Shown: positions 6,747 to 16,573, numbered from the stretch's first letter. The stretch is DNA of 63,476 nucleotides from Tenericutes bacterium HGW-Tenericutes-2 (GCA_002839095.1 PGXL01000011.1:1-63476), one strand, 5' to 3'. The notes: a model not told the origin generated them from the letters alone. A program made the numbers and translations.

Positions 6747-8879
6747 TTATTTAACAGTTAATGCATCTTTTCTTGAAAGATCTACTCTGCCCTTATCATC
6801 GATTCCGATGCACTTGACTAGTATTTGGTCTCCCATAGAAACGATATCTTCAACCTTTTCAACTCTTTCTTTAGCTAGTCTAGAAATATGAACTAGACCT
6901 TCAGTACCTGGCCATAATTCTACGAAGCAACCGAATTTTTCAATACGAGTTACTTTACCTTCATAGATTTCACCAACTACAGCTTCTCTAACTAAAGCAG
7001 CAATTCTTTCCATTGCTCTATCTACCCATTTCATATCAGAATGCATGAGGTAAACGCGTCCAGTTTGTTCGATGTCAATCTTAACCATGTTATTATCTTC
7101 GATAATTTGAGTGATGATCTTTCCACCAGCACCAATTACGTCTCTAATCTTATCAGGATTAATTTGCATCATCTTCACTTTTGGAGCATATTTAGACATT
7201 TCAGTTCTAACAACTGGAACGACCTTATTCATATGATCTAGGATGTGTAGTCTAGCAATTCTTGCTTGTTCTAAAGCTTCTTTAAAGATTTCTCTAGTAA
7301 TACCTGAAATCTTTATATCCATTTGAATAGCAGTAATACCTGTTTTAGTTCCTGCAACCTTAAAGTCCATATCGCCTTCATGATCTTCCATCCCTTGGAT
7401 GTCAGATAAAATCGTGTAATATTCGCCTTCTTTGATTAATCCCATAGCAATACCAGCAACTGGAGCCTTTAGTGGAACACCAGCAGCCATTAACGCCATT
7501 GAACCAGCACAAATCGTTGCTTGTGAAGATGAACCGTTAGATTCAAGAATTTCTGATACAACACGAATTGTATATGGGAATTCTTCTTCATTTGGTAAAA
7601 CCTGTAAAAGTGCTCTTTCACCAAGTGCACCATGACCAACTTCTCTACGGCCAACAAAACCATAACGTCCTGTTTCACCTACTGAGAATGGTGGGAAATT
7701 GTAATGTAGCATAAATCTCTTTGTGTCTTCTAGTCCTAGTCCATCAATAATTTGGTTTTCACGTAGTGCTCCTAGTGTAACAACACCTAAAGCTTGTGTT
7801 TGACCTCTTGTAAATAATGCTGAACCATGTGTTCTTGGAAGGACATCAATTCTTGAATCTAGAGGTCTAATTTCATCAACCTTACGTCCATCAGGGCGCA
7901 CTTTGTCTTGAGTAATTAGTCTTCTAACTTCTGCAGTAACGATACCTTCGACAACTTTTTTAACTTGTCCTAGGTAATCCTTTTGTGCTGTTTCGTCAAA
8001 TACCTTGACACCATCAATTTCCTTGAAGAATGATTTCTTCTTGAATTTTTCTAATGTTTCTTCAGTAAGTTGATCGATAGCATGATATCTTTCAAGCTTA
8101 TCAAATATTGACACTGCCTTAATCATACGATCATAAACAAAGTCAGTAACTTCTTTTTTAACTTCAGCTGGAACTGCGAAATTATCGAAATCCATTTTTT
8201 CAGTGTTGAAATCTGCTTGGATCTTTTCTTGGAAAGAAACGAGTTCTTTAATCGCGTCATGACCAAACATAATCGCATCTAGCATCACTTCTTCAGTTAC
8301 TTGTTTTGCTCCTGCTTCAACCATGTTGATTGCAGTTTTTGTACCTGCAACAATTAAGTCAATATCAGAAACTAAGAGTTGATCTGGAGTTGGGTTGATA
8401 ATGAATTCATTATTTATTCTACCTACTTGAACCCCTGCAACTGGTCCATTGAATGGAATATTAGAAATACCTAGAACTAAGGATGAACCTAGTAATGAAG
8501 CCATTTCTGTAGTGCATTCTGGATCACTTGATAATACGGTATTAATGATTTGGACTTCATTCTTAAATCCATCTGGAAATAGTGGACGAAGTGGTCTATC
8601 AATTAATCTTGAAGTCAGTGTTTCATGCTCTGATGGTCTGCCTTCTCTTCTTAAGAATCCTCCTGGAATCTTACCTGCTGCGTAAAGCTTCTCTTGATAA
8701 ATTACCATTAAAGGGAAAAAGTCTTGAGTTGAAGCTTCATTTCTCGCTGTTACAACGCTTAATACTGTAGATTCTCCGTAAGTAATCATTGCAGAACCAT
8801 GAGCCTGCTTTGCTACTTCTCCGATTTCAACACGTAAGGTTCTACCACCTAACAGTGTTTCGTAAGTCTTTTTTTGCAT
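6747..8879 (-). CDS. pnp: Polyribonucleotide nucleotidyltransferase (PNPase)
   Basis: A 710-residue 3'-5' phosphorolytic exoribonuclease that degrades mRNA to nucleoside diphosphates. Two RNase PH domains are visible, at about 1-215 ([29 protein letters not shown]) and 305-545 ([31 protein letters not shown]). They flank an alpha-helical linker. A KH domain at about 550-615 ([12 protein letters not shown]) and an S1 domain at about 620-695 ([15 protein letters not shown]) complete the family layout at normal length. The usual rpsO-pnp order is preserved, but rpsO has its own terminator. A TATTAT-type -10 region lies upstream. Confidence 0.97.
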   Translation of the reverse strand: MQKKTYETLLGGRTLRVEIGEVAKQAHGSAMITYGESTVLSVVTARNEASTQDFFPLMVIYQEKLYAAGKIPGGFLRREGRPSEHETLTSRLIDRPLRPLFPDGFKNEVQIINTVLSSDPECTTEMASLLGSSLVLGISNIPFNGPVAGVQVGRINNEFIINPTPDQLLVSDIDLIVAGTKTAINMVEAGAKQVTEEVMLDAIMFGHDAIKELVSFQEKIQADFNTEKMDFDNFAVPAEVKKEVTDFVYDRMIKAVSIFDKLERYHAIDQLTEETLEKFKKKSFFKEIDGVKVFDETAQKDYLGQVKKVVEGIVTAEVRRLITQDKVRPDGRKVDEIRPLDSRIDVLPRTHGSALFTRGQTQALGVVTLGALRENQIIDGLGLEDTKRFMLHYNFPPFSVGETGRYGFVGRREVGHGALGERALLQVLPNEEEFPYTIRVVSEILESNGSSSQATICAGSMALMAAGVPLKAPVAGIAMGLIKEGEYYTILSDIQGMEDHEGDMDFKVAGTKTGITAIQMDIKISGITREIFKEALEQARIARLHILDHMNKVVPVVRTEMSKYAPKVKMMQINPDKIRDVIGAGGKIITQIIEDNNMVKIDIEQTGRVYLMHSDMKWVDRAMERIAALVREAVVGEIYEGKVTRIEKFGCFVELWPGTEGLVHISRLAKERVEKVEDIVSMGDQILVKCIGIDDKGRVDLSRKDALTVK

Positions 8880-8971
8880 GATATAAAATCTCCTTCATTT
8901 TATATGTCTATTTTCTTATCTATAGCCTTATATATAATACCACAAAATAGATACATTGTATATCAATAAAT

Positions 8972-8995
8972 AAAAAAGGAAGCTTGCGCTTACCT
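8972..8995 (-). terminator. Terminator between rpsO and pnp
   Basis: Minus-strand GGtAAGC-gcaa-GCTTcC hairpin followed by six T, directly after the rpsO stop codon. Confidence 0.75.
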
Positions 8996-8996
8996 T

Positions 8997-9266
8997 TTAA
9001 CGACGTAATCCTAATTTTTGAATTAAATCTTGATATCTCTTAACATCTTTGTTACGAAGATATCCAAGCAATCTACGTCTGTGTCCGATCTTAACGAATA
9101 AGCCGCGACGTGAATGGAAATCGTGAATATGCGTTTGTAGGTGACCGTTTAAATCGTTGATTTCTTGTGTAAGAACTGCGACTTGAACTTCTGGTGAACC
9201 AGTGTCCCCTTCTTTTTGTGCATAAGCCTTAATGATTTCATTCTTCTTTTCTTTCGAAAGTGCCAT
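8997..9266 (-). CDS. rpsO: Ribosomal protein S15
   Basis: An 89-residue uS15 of normal length. It has the expected four helices, with [28 protein letters not shown] and [11 protein letters not shown] clearly recognisable. It binds the 16S rRNA three-way junction early in 30S assembly. A start ATG with GAAAGGATG is present. The leader upstream holds a hairpin that may bind S15 for feedback control. The downstream neighbour is pnp, as in many Firmicutes. Confidence 0.97.
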   Translation of the reverse strand: MALSKEKKNEIIKAYAQKEGDTGSPEVQVAVLTQEINDLNGHLQTHIHDFHSRRGLFVKIGHRRRLLGYLRNKDVKRYQDLIQKLGLRR

Positions 9267-9331
9267 TGTTTTTCATCCTTTCTCGAATAACTAAAGACAG
9301 GGTTGGCGTTCCCGTATCCTTGTTACCGCCT
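9267..9331 (-). promoter_or_regulatory. Probable S15 autoregulatory leader
   Basis: The 5' leader of rpsO holds a GGCG...CGCC hairpin (9330-9305) with conserved-looking internal segments TAACAAGGATACGGGAA. Known rpsO leaders in Gram-positive bacteria fold into S15-binding structures that mimic 16S rRNA. The assignment here is by position and appearance, not by a covariance search. Confidence 0.5.
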
Positions 9332-9336
9332 TTTAT

Positions 9337-9364
9337 ATTGTAGCATTTTATTTTATAAATGCAA
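9337..9364 (-). promoter_or_regulatory. rpsO promoter
   Basis: Minus-strand TTGCAT (9364-9359), 16-base spacer, TACAAT (9342-9337). The transcript would begin just before the structured leader. Confidence 0.7.
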
Positions 9365-9374
9365 CGATAATCAA

Positions 9375-9698
9375 TTAAATTTTGACAAATTGGTCAACAT
9401 TCACAACAAATACAGTTGCTCCACCAACTTCGACTTCGATTGGTAATGCTGAAAATGAGCCAAACTCATTCACGATTGTATTTGGTACGAGTTTTGTACG
9501 CTTCTTACTGTGAGCCTCAATGATTTCTAATGCCTGTGGAACCTTCTCATCGTTAACACCAATTAAGAATGTAACATTCCCTGCTCTTAGGAATCCGCCT
9601 GTAGTTGCAAGACGTGTTGAAAAGAATCTATCCTTTACTAATGCCTTTTGAACTTTGTTTGCATCATCGTTTGAAACGATAGCAATGATTAGTTTCAT
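9375..9698 (-). CDS. darA: Cyclic di-AMP receptor, PII-like (DarA/PstA)
   Basis: A 107-residue PII-like protein of the DUF970 family. Recognisable parts are the N-terminal strand MKLIIAIVSNDDANKV, the T-loop region FFSTRLATTGGFLRAGN, which contributes to c-di-AMP binding, and FLIGVNDEKVPQALEII. It forms a trimer that binds cyclic di-AMP; its downstream target is unknown in most species. Its presence suggests that the cell makes c-di-AMP. It has a TATAAT promoter and a GAGGTGATT ribosome site and lies alone between ribF and rpsO. Confidence 0.9.
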   Translation of the reverse strand: MKLIIAIVSNDDANKVQKALVKDRFFSTRLATTGGFLRAGNVTFLIGVNDEKVPQALEIIEAHSKKRTKLVPNTIVNEFGSFSALPIEVEVGGATVFVVNVDQFVKI

Positions 9699-9717
9699 AT
9701 AATCACCTCGTACAATT

Positions 9718-9746
9718 ATTATATCATATATTTTTTAAATTGTAAG
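9718..9746 (-). promoter_or_regulatory. darA promoter
   Basis: Minus-strand TATAAT (9723-9718) with a weaker CTTACA (9746-9741) 17 bases upstream, overlapping the end of ribF. Confidence 0.55.
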
Positions 9747-10625
9747 TTTTCGAATTGCCATTTCATCTTTTTTAAGTTGTTCAATTAATTCCTTCTTTGA
9801 TTTGAATTTGAGTTCCTGTCTTAAGTAGTGCATAAAGACTATATCAATCCTTTTTCCATATATATCTCTGTTAAAATCTAAAATATTAATCTCTAGTCTT
9901 TTTTCAAAGCTAAAATTTAAAGTTGGATTATTACCGATATTAGCCATTCCATGATACCATTTGCCATCGACCAATACTTTTACATAGTAAACACCACTTT
10001 TAGGCAAGTAATATGTAGAATAATCAATATTAGCTGTTGGGAATCCTAATTTATGCCCGATTTTATTTCCATGAACAACAATACCCTTAATATCATAATG
10101 CCTATTTAAAAGTTTTCTTGCTGATCCAAGATCTCCTGATGCCAAAAAGTCTTTAATGTAGGTTGTAGATACTCTGGTGTGATTATAGACAAGGTCATCG
10201 ACTACATCGACAAAGAAATATTTTTTTAAATCACTAATCGTTCCTTCACCACGATATGCGAATCTTGCATCACGGCCGATTACTAATCGTTTCACGTGAA
10301 TTGATCTTAAAAACTCAATAAACTGCATGACAGTTAATTCAGAAAATGCTGTGTCAAAATCAATAATGAATGCAAAATCCAGTGGATATCTAGAAAAAAG
10401 CTCGATTTTATCACTCTTTTGGGTTAAAGTTCTAAATGTTTGCTTGCGCAACACCTCAGATGGGTGTGGGTAAAAGGTAATAACAGCGTGCTTTGTATCC
10501 TTGTAGGATAAAACACGCTCAATGAGCTGTTGGTGACCAAGATGAAGTCCATCAAAATTACCCATGGTAACTGTCAAAGGTGCTTCATTTTGAATTAAGT
10601 TATATTTTGAAGAGATAATTTTCAT
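9735..10625 (-). CDS. ribF: Bifunctional riboflavin kinase/FAD synthetase
   Basis: A 296-residue enzyme that phosphorylates riboflavin to FMN and adenylates FMN to FAD. The FAD synthetase half (about 1-160) has the nucleotidyltransferase signature GNFDGLHLGHQ and the conserved RLVIGRDARFAYRGEG. The riboflavin kinase half (about 170-296) has GHKLGFPTANI, GVYYVKV and NIGNNPTL. Length and domain order are standard. It starts eight bases after truB, the usual partner. No riboflavin biosynthesis gene is in the window. Confidence 0.95.
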   Translation of the reverse strand: MKIISSKYNLIQNEAPLTVTMGNFDGLHLGHQQLIERVLSYKDTKHAVITFYPHPSEVLRKQTFRTLTQKSDKIELFSRYPLDFAFIIDFDTAFSELTVMQFIEFLRSIHVKRLVIGRDARFAYRGEGTISDLKKYFFVDVVDDLVYNHTRVSTTYIKDFLASGDLGSARKLLNRHYDIKGIVVHGNKIGHKLGFPTANIDYSTYYLPKSGVYYVKVLVDGKWYHGMANIGNNPTLNFSFEKRLEINILDFNRDIYGKRIDIVFMHYLRQELKFKSKKELIEQLKKDEMAIRKLTI

Positions 10626-10633
10626 ATTGACTC

Positions 10634-11482
10634 CTAAAAGATGATGACCGGTTTATATTGATTGGTTGAAACAACCTCATAATACGCTATATTTTCTAAG
10701 GCTTCGTTTTTAACTAAAAAGGGTAGATCGGTTTCTATTTGTCTATGATCTAGGTAAACGCCATTTTTAACTAGTTTAATCATATATTCATTTAATACAA
10801 TACTATTGGTATCAGAAAAGTAATCGTCTAATGAGATTATATCATTCTTATCAATTTCGTCAATATTTTTTGCATGCTCGAGCATATATTTACCTACACT
10901 CACTCTTTTTAAGGTAGATAATGCAGCATAGGTCTTCAGTTTCTCTGCAAGATCAACTGCTATACTTCGAATATAGGTTCCCTTTGAAACATTGACATAA
11001 AAAGAAAATTCGTTATTTTTAAATGGAGAAGTGATATCAAATCGAGTGATAGTAACCTCTCTTGATTCTCTTTCTATCTCAATTCCTTCTCTTGCTAGCT
11101 CATAGAGCTTCTTTCCATCCTTTTTAATTGCTGAATACATAGGAGGAACTTGATGATAGGTTCCAATCATTGACAGGATCTCTTTTTTAAGCTCTGATTC
11201 AGTAAAAACTGGTGTATCTGAATTGATAATAGTTCCTGTTATATCATAGGTATCGTAATGATTTCCAAAAACAACTGTTCCTTCATAGGCTTTATCTAAA
11301 TTTGAAAATAGGTAAGCAAGCTTTGTTGCCTTACCTAAGCATAAAATTAAAAGACCGCTTGCAAAAGGATCGAGCGTTCCTGTATGTCCAATTTTATCTA
11401 TGTGAAGCTTCTTTTTAATACGATAAACGACATCATGTGATGTCAAACCTATTGGCTTATTTACAAGCAAGAATCCATCCAT
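10634..11482 (-). CDS. truB: tRNA pseudouridine-55 synthase
   Basis: A 282-residue TruB that makes pseudouridine 55 in the T-arm of tRNA. The N-terminal part shows LLVNKPIGLTSHDVV, KIGHTGTLDPFASGLL with the catalytic Asp, and YEGTVVFG. Further on are VPPMYSAIK and KGTYIRSIAVDLAE. The C-terminal region beyond residue 230 is short. The start ATG at 11482 has GGTGATT just upstream. It is co-transcribed with ribF. Confidence 0.95.
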   Translation of the reverse strand: MDGFLLVNKPIGLTSHDVVYRIKKKLHIDKIGHTGTLDPFASGLLILCLGKATKLAYLFSNLDKAYEGTVVFGNHYDTYDITGTIINSDTPVFTESELKKEILSMIGTYHQVPPMYSAIKKDGKKLYELAREGIEIERESREVTITRFDITSPFKNNEFSFYVNVSKGTYIRSIAVDLAEKLKTYAALSTLKRVSVGKYMLEHAKNIDEIDKNDIISLDDYFSDTNSIVLNEYMIKLVKNGVYLDHRQIETDLPFLVKNEALENIAYYEVVSTNQYKPVIIF

Positions 11483-11519
11483 TTAATCACCATACTTATT
11501 ATACTAAAAAATAGGCAAT

Positions 11520-11541
11520 AAAAAAAGCACTTGCGTGCTTT
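11520..11541 (-). terminator. trxA terminator
   Basis: Minus-strand AAGCAC-gcaa-GTGCTT hairpin followed by seven T, immediately after the trxA stop. Confidence 0.85.
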
Positions 11542-11543
11542 AA

Positions 11544-11852
11544 TTATTTGAATTGGTTCATCCAAGCTGCTACTCTTTCTTTTGGTTGGTAACCACTTTG
11601 ACGGTCAACTTCTTCTCCATCTTTGTATAATACAACAGTTGGAACACTACGAATCCCTGCTTCAATAGCTTGATTTCTAAATAAATCAATGTCTACACGC
11701 CAAAATTTCACATCTGCCATGTCTGTGCTAATTGATTCTAACACTGGTTTAAGCATCTTACATGGTCCACACCATGTTGCGAAATATTGTACAACCACTA
11801 AACCTTGGTGTCCAACGACTTCTTGGTAATCCTGTCCTTGATAATCAATCAT
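11544..11852 (-). CDS. trxA: Thioredoxin
   Basis: A 102-residue classical thioredoxin with the redox site WCGPCK at about 28-33, the cis-proline strand SVPTVVLYKDG at about 75, and a normal length. It reduces protein disulfides in the cytosol, and should receive electrons from a thioredoxin reductase. The only reductase in the window is the unusual fusion at 27166-28422. Monocistronic, with its own near-consensus promoter and terminator. Confidence 0.96.
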   Translation of the reverse strand: MIDYQGQDYQEVVGHQGLVVVQYFATWCGPCKMLKPVLESISTDMADVKFWRVDIDLFRNQAIEAGIRSVPTVVLYKDGEEVDRQSGYQPKERVAAWMNQFK

Positions 11853-11888
11853 TAAATTTTCCTCATTTCTTTATTAATTTCAATTTCT

Positions 11889-11917
11889 ATTATATAGTTA
11901 AAAAGTTGTTAAATCAA
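11889..11917 (-). promoter_or_regulatory. trxA promoter
   Basis: Minus-strand TTGATT (11917-11912), 17-base spacer, TATAAT (11894-11889). Confidence 0.75.
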
Positions 11918-11927
11918 GCCTTTCGCA

Positions 11928-14249
11928 CTATTTTAGGGTGATTATTGTAACCCCATTTAAGCCCTCTCCTTCGCCACCAAATCTAGAAGATTTGATGTAA
12001 GTTGATGACCTAATATAGTCATAAACAGCCTTCCTAACAGCTCCACTACCAAATCCATGAATAATACGCATTGACTGCATTCCTGTTAATATTGCTGAAT
12101 CAATGGCCTGATCCATCGCTTCTTTAACCTCTTCAAAGCGGTATCCTCTTAAATCAAGTTCAAAGCTTGCCTTTTTTTCAGGTATTTGTTCACTTGATCT
12201 TTTTTCTTGCTTGACTAGCTTTTTGACTTCCTTTTTCTTTTCATCTTTACGTAAATCGGTTTTCTTAAAATGGAGATCAAATTTACCAAAAATAACCTGG
12301 TAATCATCATTTTTGATTGATACTATTTTACCATACTGTTGGTAAGGAATGATAAAAACTTCATCTCCAATAGCTAGTTCATCTGTTAATCGGTAAGAAT
12401 CATCTGCTTTACTACCTTGATTGAGCTGGAACTTGATTGCTGCTATCTCAGGATTTGTGAGTTTACTCTTTGTTTGAAGCTCGTTAATAATCAATCTAGC
12501 TTCATCCTTGAGTTGATTCCATTTCGCTTCTTCTTTAAATTTAATATTCTCAATGATTGCATCTTGTTCCTTAAGTAGTTTTTCTCTAGCTTGCTGAAAT
12601 TCCTTCTTTTCTCTTCTTGCTTCAGCAAGTTCTACCAAAAGCTTTTCCTTTTGTCTTTCAAAATAGAGCATTTCATCATTTAACTTTTCCATGACCTTTG
12701 CTAGATCAGTTTGTCTACCCTGATAAACAGTTTCAGCATCCTTGACGACCTCTTCTTTTAGGCCTAAACGTCTTGCAATTAAAAATGCATGTGAAGAGCC
12801 GGTTGTACCCATTTGAAGGTAATAGAGAGGCTTTAATGTCTTCTTATCGAATGCTACACTAGCAGTCGTCATATTTTGTTGTTCATATGCATAGCTCTTC
12901 AGTTCAGAGTAGTGCGTTGTAACCATCATTCGAACATCATAGGATTTAAAGACATTAAGGATTGCTATAGCAAGTGATACCCCTTCATTCGGATCAGTAC
13001 CTGAGCCTAATTCATCGAGTAATACTAATGTATTATCCTTAACTTCATTAATCATTGAAATAATTTTAGTTAGATGAGAAGAGAATGTTGATAATGATTG
13101 CAGGATAGATTGTTCATCACCGATATCGGCGAATACTTGATCAAATATGGACAAATTGGATTCTTCATTTGCAGGTATTAAAATCCCACATTGCATCATG
13201 AGTGTTAATAAACCTACTGTTTTTAAAGCAACTGTCTTACCACCTGTATTTGGACCTGTAATGAGTAAGGTTTTGATATCCTTATTAAGTTCAAGGGTAA
13301 TAGGTACAGCTGTTTTTTGATCTAATAATGGATGCTTAGCCTTCACTAAAGATATATGTCCTTCTTGATTAACATTGGGTTTAACAGCATTTAACCCAAT
13401 CGCGTATTGTGCCTTGGATGCATTAAAATCAAGACTTAAAAATAAATCTAAATTATCCTTCAAAGTGGATGAACAAGCATGCACTTCTTCGCTTAATAAA
13501 GCAATTATTTTCTGAATTTCCTTTTCTTCTGAAACCTTTAAATGCTCTATTTCTGCAGTGATTTGTCTAGTCGCTTCAGGTTCAATGTAAACCGTTTGTT
13601 TACTCGCAGACATATCATGAACGACACCTTTAATTTTATTCTTATAGGTATCCTTTACTGGAATACAGTATCTATTGTTACGAATAACGATAACCATTTC
13701 ATTTAAATATGCACTTTGATCGGTTAGAATACGGTGCAATTTATCCTGTAATTGCTTATCTAGCTTACTTAACTCCCTACGAATCTTTAAAAGCTCAGGA
13801 GTTGCATCATCTAATACTACACCATCTTCATCTATTTTTGAATGGATATAGGATAGTAAGGATTGATGATTATGCATGTCATCAAAATAGTGTTGCAACG
13901 TTCTAAATGGAATTTTATTTCGAATGGCTTCTCGGTAGTATTTTAAAATGTCTCTTTCCATAGCAAGAAATAGCCTAATATATAAGAGCTCCTGAATTGA
14001 AAACACACGCTCTAATCCAGCATATTTCAGTAACTCATGAATATCATAATCCGGGATTAAAGGTATAGAACCCGCTCTTTGAAGAACCGATGTCATATCC
14101 ATGACTTCGTCAAGCTGACGCATAATCACATCATAATCTGTAATTGGCTCTAGATTATTGATTTCATTTTGAATTGTCTCAGATTTCGCATATCTAGAAA
14201 TCTCGTTAAGTATTTGATTTAGCTCTAGGGCTTTCGTCATAAATCGCAT
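11928..14249 (-). CDS. mutS2: MutS2 endonuclease/ribosome-rescue ATPase
   Basis: About 773 residues. The core and clamp regions (about 1-320) lead to the ABC-type ATPase with Walker A GPNTGGKT and Walker B LLDELGSGTDPNEG. A long coiled coil rich in Glu and Lys follows at about 510-625. A linker KOW-like segment and a C-terminal Smr nuclease domain with HGFGSG end the protein. MutS2 suppresses homologous recombination and, in Bacillus, splits collided ribosomes. I chose ATG 14249 because AAGGTGG lies five bases before it; a GTG nine bases earlier (14258) overlaps that ribosome site. Confidence 0.94.
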   Translation of the reverse strand: MRFMTKALELNQILNEISRYAKSETIQNEINNLEPITDYDVIMRQLDEVMDMTSVLQRAGSIPLIPDYDIHELLKYAGLERVFSIQELLYIRLFLAMERDILKYYREAIRNKIPFRTLQHYFDDMHNHQSLLSYIHSKIDEDGVVLDDATPELLKIRRELSKLDKQLQDKLHRILTDQSAYLNEMVIVIRNNRYCIPVKDTYKNKIKGVVHDMSASKQTVYIEPEATRQITAEIEHLKVSEEKEIQKIIALLSEEVHACSSTLKDNLDLFLSLDFNASKAQYAIGLNAVKPNVNQEGHISLVKAKHPLLDQKTAVPITLELNKDIKTLLITGPNTGGKTVALKTVGLLTLMMQCGILIPANEESNLSIFDQVFADIGDEQSILQSLSTFSSHLTKIISMINEVKDNTLVLLDELGSGTDPNEGVSLAIAILNVFKSYDVRMMVTTHYSELKSYAYEQQNMTTASVAFDKKTLKPLYYLQMGTTGSSHAFLIARRLGLKEEVVKDAETVYQGRQTDLAKVMEKLNDEMLYFERQKEKLLVELAEARREKKEFQQAREKLLKEQDAIIENIKFKEEAKWNQLKDEARLIINELQTKSKLTNPEIAAIKFQLNQGSKADDSYRLTDELAIGDEVFIIPYQQYGKIVSIKNDDYQVIFGKFDLHFKKTDLRKDEKKKEVKKLVKQEKRSSEQIPEKKASFELDLRGYRFEEVKEAMDQAIDSAILTGMQSMRIIHGFGSGAVRKAVYDYIRSSTYIKSSRFGGEGEGLNGVTIITLK

Positions 14250-14275
14250 AATTGCCACCTTTTTTTGAATAAATG

Positions 14276-14284
14276 TGATATAAT
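14276..14284 (+). promoter_or_regulatory. Extended -10 promoter of rnhC
   Basis: TGATATAAT is an extended -10 element 25 bases before the rnhC start; an AGGAG ribosome site follows. Confidence 0.55.
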
Positions 14285-14309
14285 AATATTAATAGGAGAT
14301 TAACTTCAA

Positions 14310-15167
14310 ATGAAACATTACACCATTTCTGTTACGGAACACGAACTTGAAAAACTGAATAAGGTATACCAATTCCACCAAATATCTGATGACAATCAAT
14401 ATTTGCTTTTTCATGCTGTTCACAACAACATCGATATCCTTGGATATAAAACCGGAAAGGTCTTATTACAAGGCAAAGAAGTTACTCACGAACTGATTTC
14501 TATAAAAAAACACCTTGGACGTGAAGATTATGCAGCAATTGGTTCTGATGAAGTCGGTACAGGTGATGTATTTGGACCTGTTGTCGTCTGTTCTGCATAT
14601 GTCAATACAAGTGATATAACATATCTAGAGAGTTTGAATGTCAGAGATTCTAAGAATATGAATGATAAGATGATCATTCAAATAGCACCTAAGATTGCAC
14701 AACGCTTAATCCATTCCTTATTGATACTGACTCCAAAGAAATATAATGGTCTAGTTGAACAAGGTTTAAACCTAAATAAAATAAAGGCACTGCTTCATAA
14801 TCAAGCAATTATCAAGACTTCTTCTAAGCTAGAAGAAACTGTCCCAGTCATTGTTGATCAATTCTGCACACCTCAATTATACTTTAATTATATTAAAGAT
14901 GAAACCCTAATTTATAGGGATATCGAATTTCACGTTAGAGCAGAGTCCGTTCATTTATGTGTTGCTGCAGCATCTATTATTGCTAGATACGCCTTTTTAG
15001 TTAAAATGAAGGAATATAGTGATAAGTTAGGAATCGAACTCTTAAAGGGTGCTGGTAAGGAAGTTGATGAGTTAATAAGAACTATCTATGATTCAAAGGG
15101 TAAACCTTCTCTTCAATTAATCGCTAAAATGAATTATAAAAATATTACGAAACAGAATCTTCTCTAA
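14310..15167 (+). CDS. rnhC: Ribonuclease HIII
   Basis: A 285-residue RNase HIII that removes RNA from RNA-DNA hybrids. An N-terminal TBP-like substrate-binding domain (about 1-75) precedes the RNase H fold. Catalytic residues are visible in AIGSDEVGTGDVFGPV (Asp-Glu) and near LNVRDSKNM. The later Asp in IVDQF and the conserved region AESVHLCVAAASIIAR are also present. It sits back to back with mutS2 and its last 23 bases overlap the end of rluD on the opposite strand. Confidence 0.94.
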   Translation: MKHYTISVTEHELEKLNKVYQFHQISDDNQYLLFHAVHNNIDILGYKTGKVLLQGKEVTHELISIKKHLGREDYAAIGSDEVGTGDVFGPVVVCSAYVNTSDITYLESLNVRDSKNMNDKMIIQIAPKIAQRLIHSLLILTPKKYNGLVEQGLNLNKIKALLHNQAIIKTSSKLEETVPVIVDQFCTPQLYFNYIKDETLIYRDIEFHVRAESVHLCVAAASIIARYAFLVKMKEYSDKLGIELLKGAGKEVDELIRTIYDSKGKPSLQLIAKMNYKNITKQNLL

Positions 15168-16065
15168 GTTTACTTAGAAAATCCTTAAACACTTGGGGCA
15201 TTTCGGCTGTAAAAGTCATTTGCTCTTTTTTTATTGGATGAACAAATGAAAGCTTTTCAGCATGTAAAAACTGCCCAGTTGAGCCAATTGTGTCCTTTGG
15301 ACCATAAATAGGATCACCTACAATTGGGTGATGAATATAGGAAAGATGAACACGAATTTGATGTGTTCTACCTGTTTCTAGCTTGCAGGAAAGTAATGTA
15401 TATTTTTCAAATCTTTCAATGACCTTGAAATGCGTAACTGCATGCTTTCCTTCAGCAAGTACAGCCATTTTTAATCTATTTTTAGGGTGTCTCATGATTG
15501 GAGCGTTAATCGTTCCTTCATTTTCTTCAAATGAACCATAAACAAGTGCGATATAATCTCTAGCAATATCGTGTTCCTTTAAGTCTTCTGATAAAATTTG
15601 GTGTGCTTTATCATTTTTAGCGACGACTAAAAGACCAGAGGTATCCTTATCGATTCGATGCACAATTCCTGGTCGAATGACACCATTGATTGAAGAAAGC
15701 TCTTCAACCTGATGTAATAAACCATGAACAAGTGTTGGTTCATGGTAGCTAGATGCTGGATGAACTACCATTCCTTGTGGTTTATTAACGACTAAAAGAT
15801 CGTCATCTTCGTAGATAACATCTAAATTCATGTTCACTGCTTTGACATCTAATTTTTTAACTTCTACTTCTTCAATTTGAATTTCATCGTTTAATTTGAG
15901 TGTATATCCTGTTTTAACTTTTTGATTATTAACGAGAACATATCCTTCTTTAATTGCATGTTGTACATAGCTTCTACTTTTTTCAACATAGTGTGTTTGA
16001 TGTAGAAATTGATCTAGTCTTTGACCAATTCCTTCACTACCTTCATTAATTATTATTTTCTGCAT
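15145..16065 (-). CDS. rluD: 23S rRNA pseudouridine synthase, RluD family
   Basis: A 306-residue enzyme with an N-terminal S4 RNA-binding domain (about 12-70) and a catalytic domain with the motif HRIDKDTSGLLVVAKN (catalytic Asp). Further family motifs are VNKPQGMVVHP and TGRTHQIRVH. RluD makes pseudouridines in helix 69 of 23S rRNA; the exact target sites are inferred. It overlaps lspA by 20 bases, the classical lspA-rluD pair, and ends the long T-box operon. Confidence 0.94.
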   Translation of the reverse strand: MQKIIINEGSEGIGQRLDQFLHQTHYVEKSRSYVQHAIKEGYVLVNNQKVKTGYTLKLNDEIQIEEVEVKKLDVKAVNMNLDVIYEDDDLLVVNKPQGMVVHPASSYHEPTLVHGLLHQVEELSSINGVIRPGIVHRIDKDTSGLLVVAKNDKAHQILSEDLKEHDIARDYIALVYGSFEENEGTINAPIMRHPKNRLKMAVLAEGKHAVTHFKVIERFEKYTLLSCKLETGRTHQIRVHLSYIHHPIVGDPIYGPKDTIGSTGQFLHAEKLSFVHPIKKEQMTFTAEMPQVFKDFLSKLREDSVS

Positions 16066-16564
16066 TTAATTTCTCCTTTTTTGTGCGCTTTGGTTCCAAG
16101 AAAAACAAATCGATACCAAAGAGTACAATGGCAAAGCTCAAGAAAATATCAGCAAAGTTATTATAAAAGTTACCTGTTCCAAAAAGGTTTAATAAAGGAC
16201 CGAAAAATGGAAATTGCATGAAATCTATAACATAACCATATAAAGCACGGTCAATTGCATTACCAAGTGTTCCACCAATAAATAAAGCAATCGCAATTGA
16301 ATAAACCTTTTTATTCTTAAAATCTGATTCTAAGAAAAAATATCCAAAAATTGCTAATGCGATGACGGTAGCAATCATAAATAAAATCTGCGCACCAGAT
16401 AGGAGTCCAAAAGACATTCCATCATTTTGATGATAGGAAAGCTCTAATAAGCGTGGAATCACTACAATATTTGGGCTGTTCAATGGAATACTAGCAGCTG
16501 CTAATGTTTTAGTGCCCTGGTCGATTAAAATGAGTAAGAATATTAAAATAGCGCCAATAATCAT
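16046..16564 (-). CDS. lspA: Lipoprotein signal peptidase II
   Basis: A 172-residue polytopic aspartyl protease that cleaves prolipoprotein signal peptides. It has four membrane segments and the two catalytic aspartates in GNAIDR and NFADIFL. NDGMSFG is the usual conserved loop (N-x-G-x-x-FG). An AGGAGG ribosome site precedes ATG 16564. A likely substrate in this window is the lipoprotein at 31019-31858. Confidence 0.95.
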   Translation of the reverse strand: MIIGAILIFLLILIDQGTKTLAAASIPLNSPNIVVIPRLLELSYHQNDGMSFGLLSGAQILFMIATVIALAIFGYFFLESDFKNKKVYSIAIALFIGGTLGNAIDRALYGYVIDFMQFPFFGPLLNLFGTGNFYNNFADIFLSFAIVLFGIDLFFLEPKRTKKEKLNAENNN

Positions 16565-16573
16565 GAAATCCTC

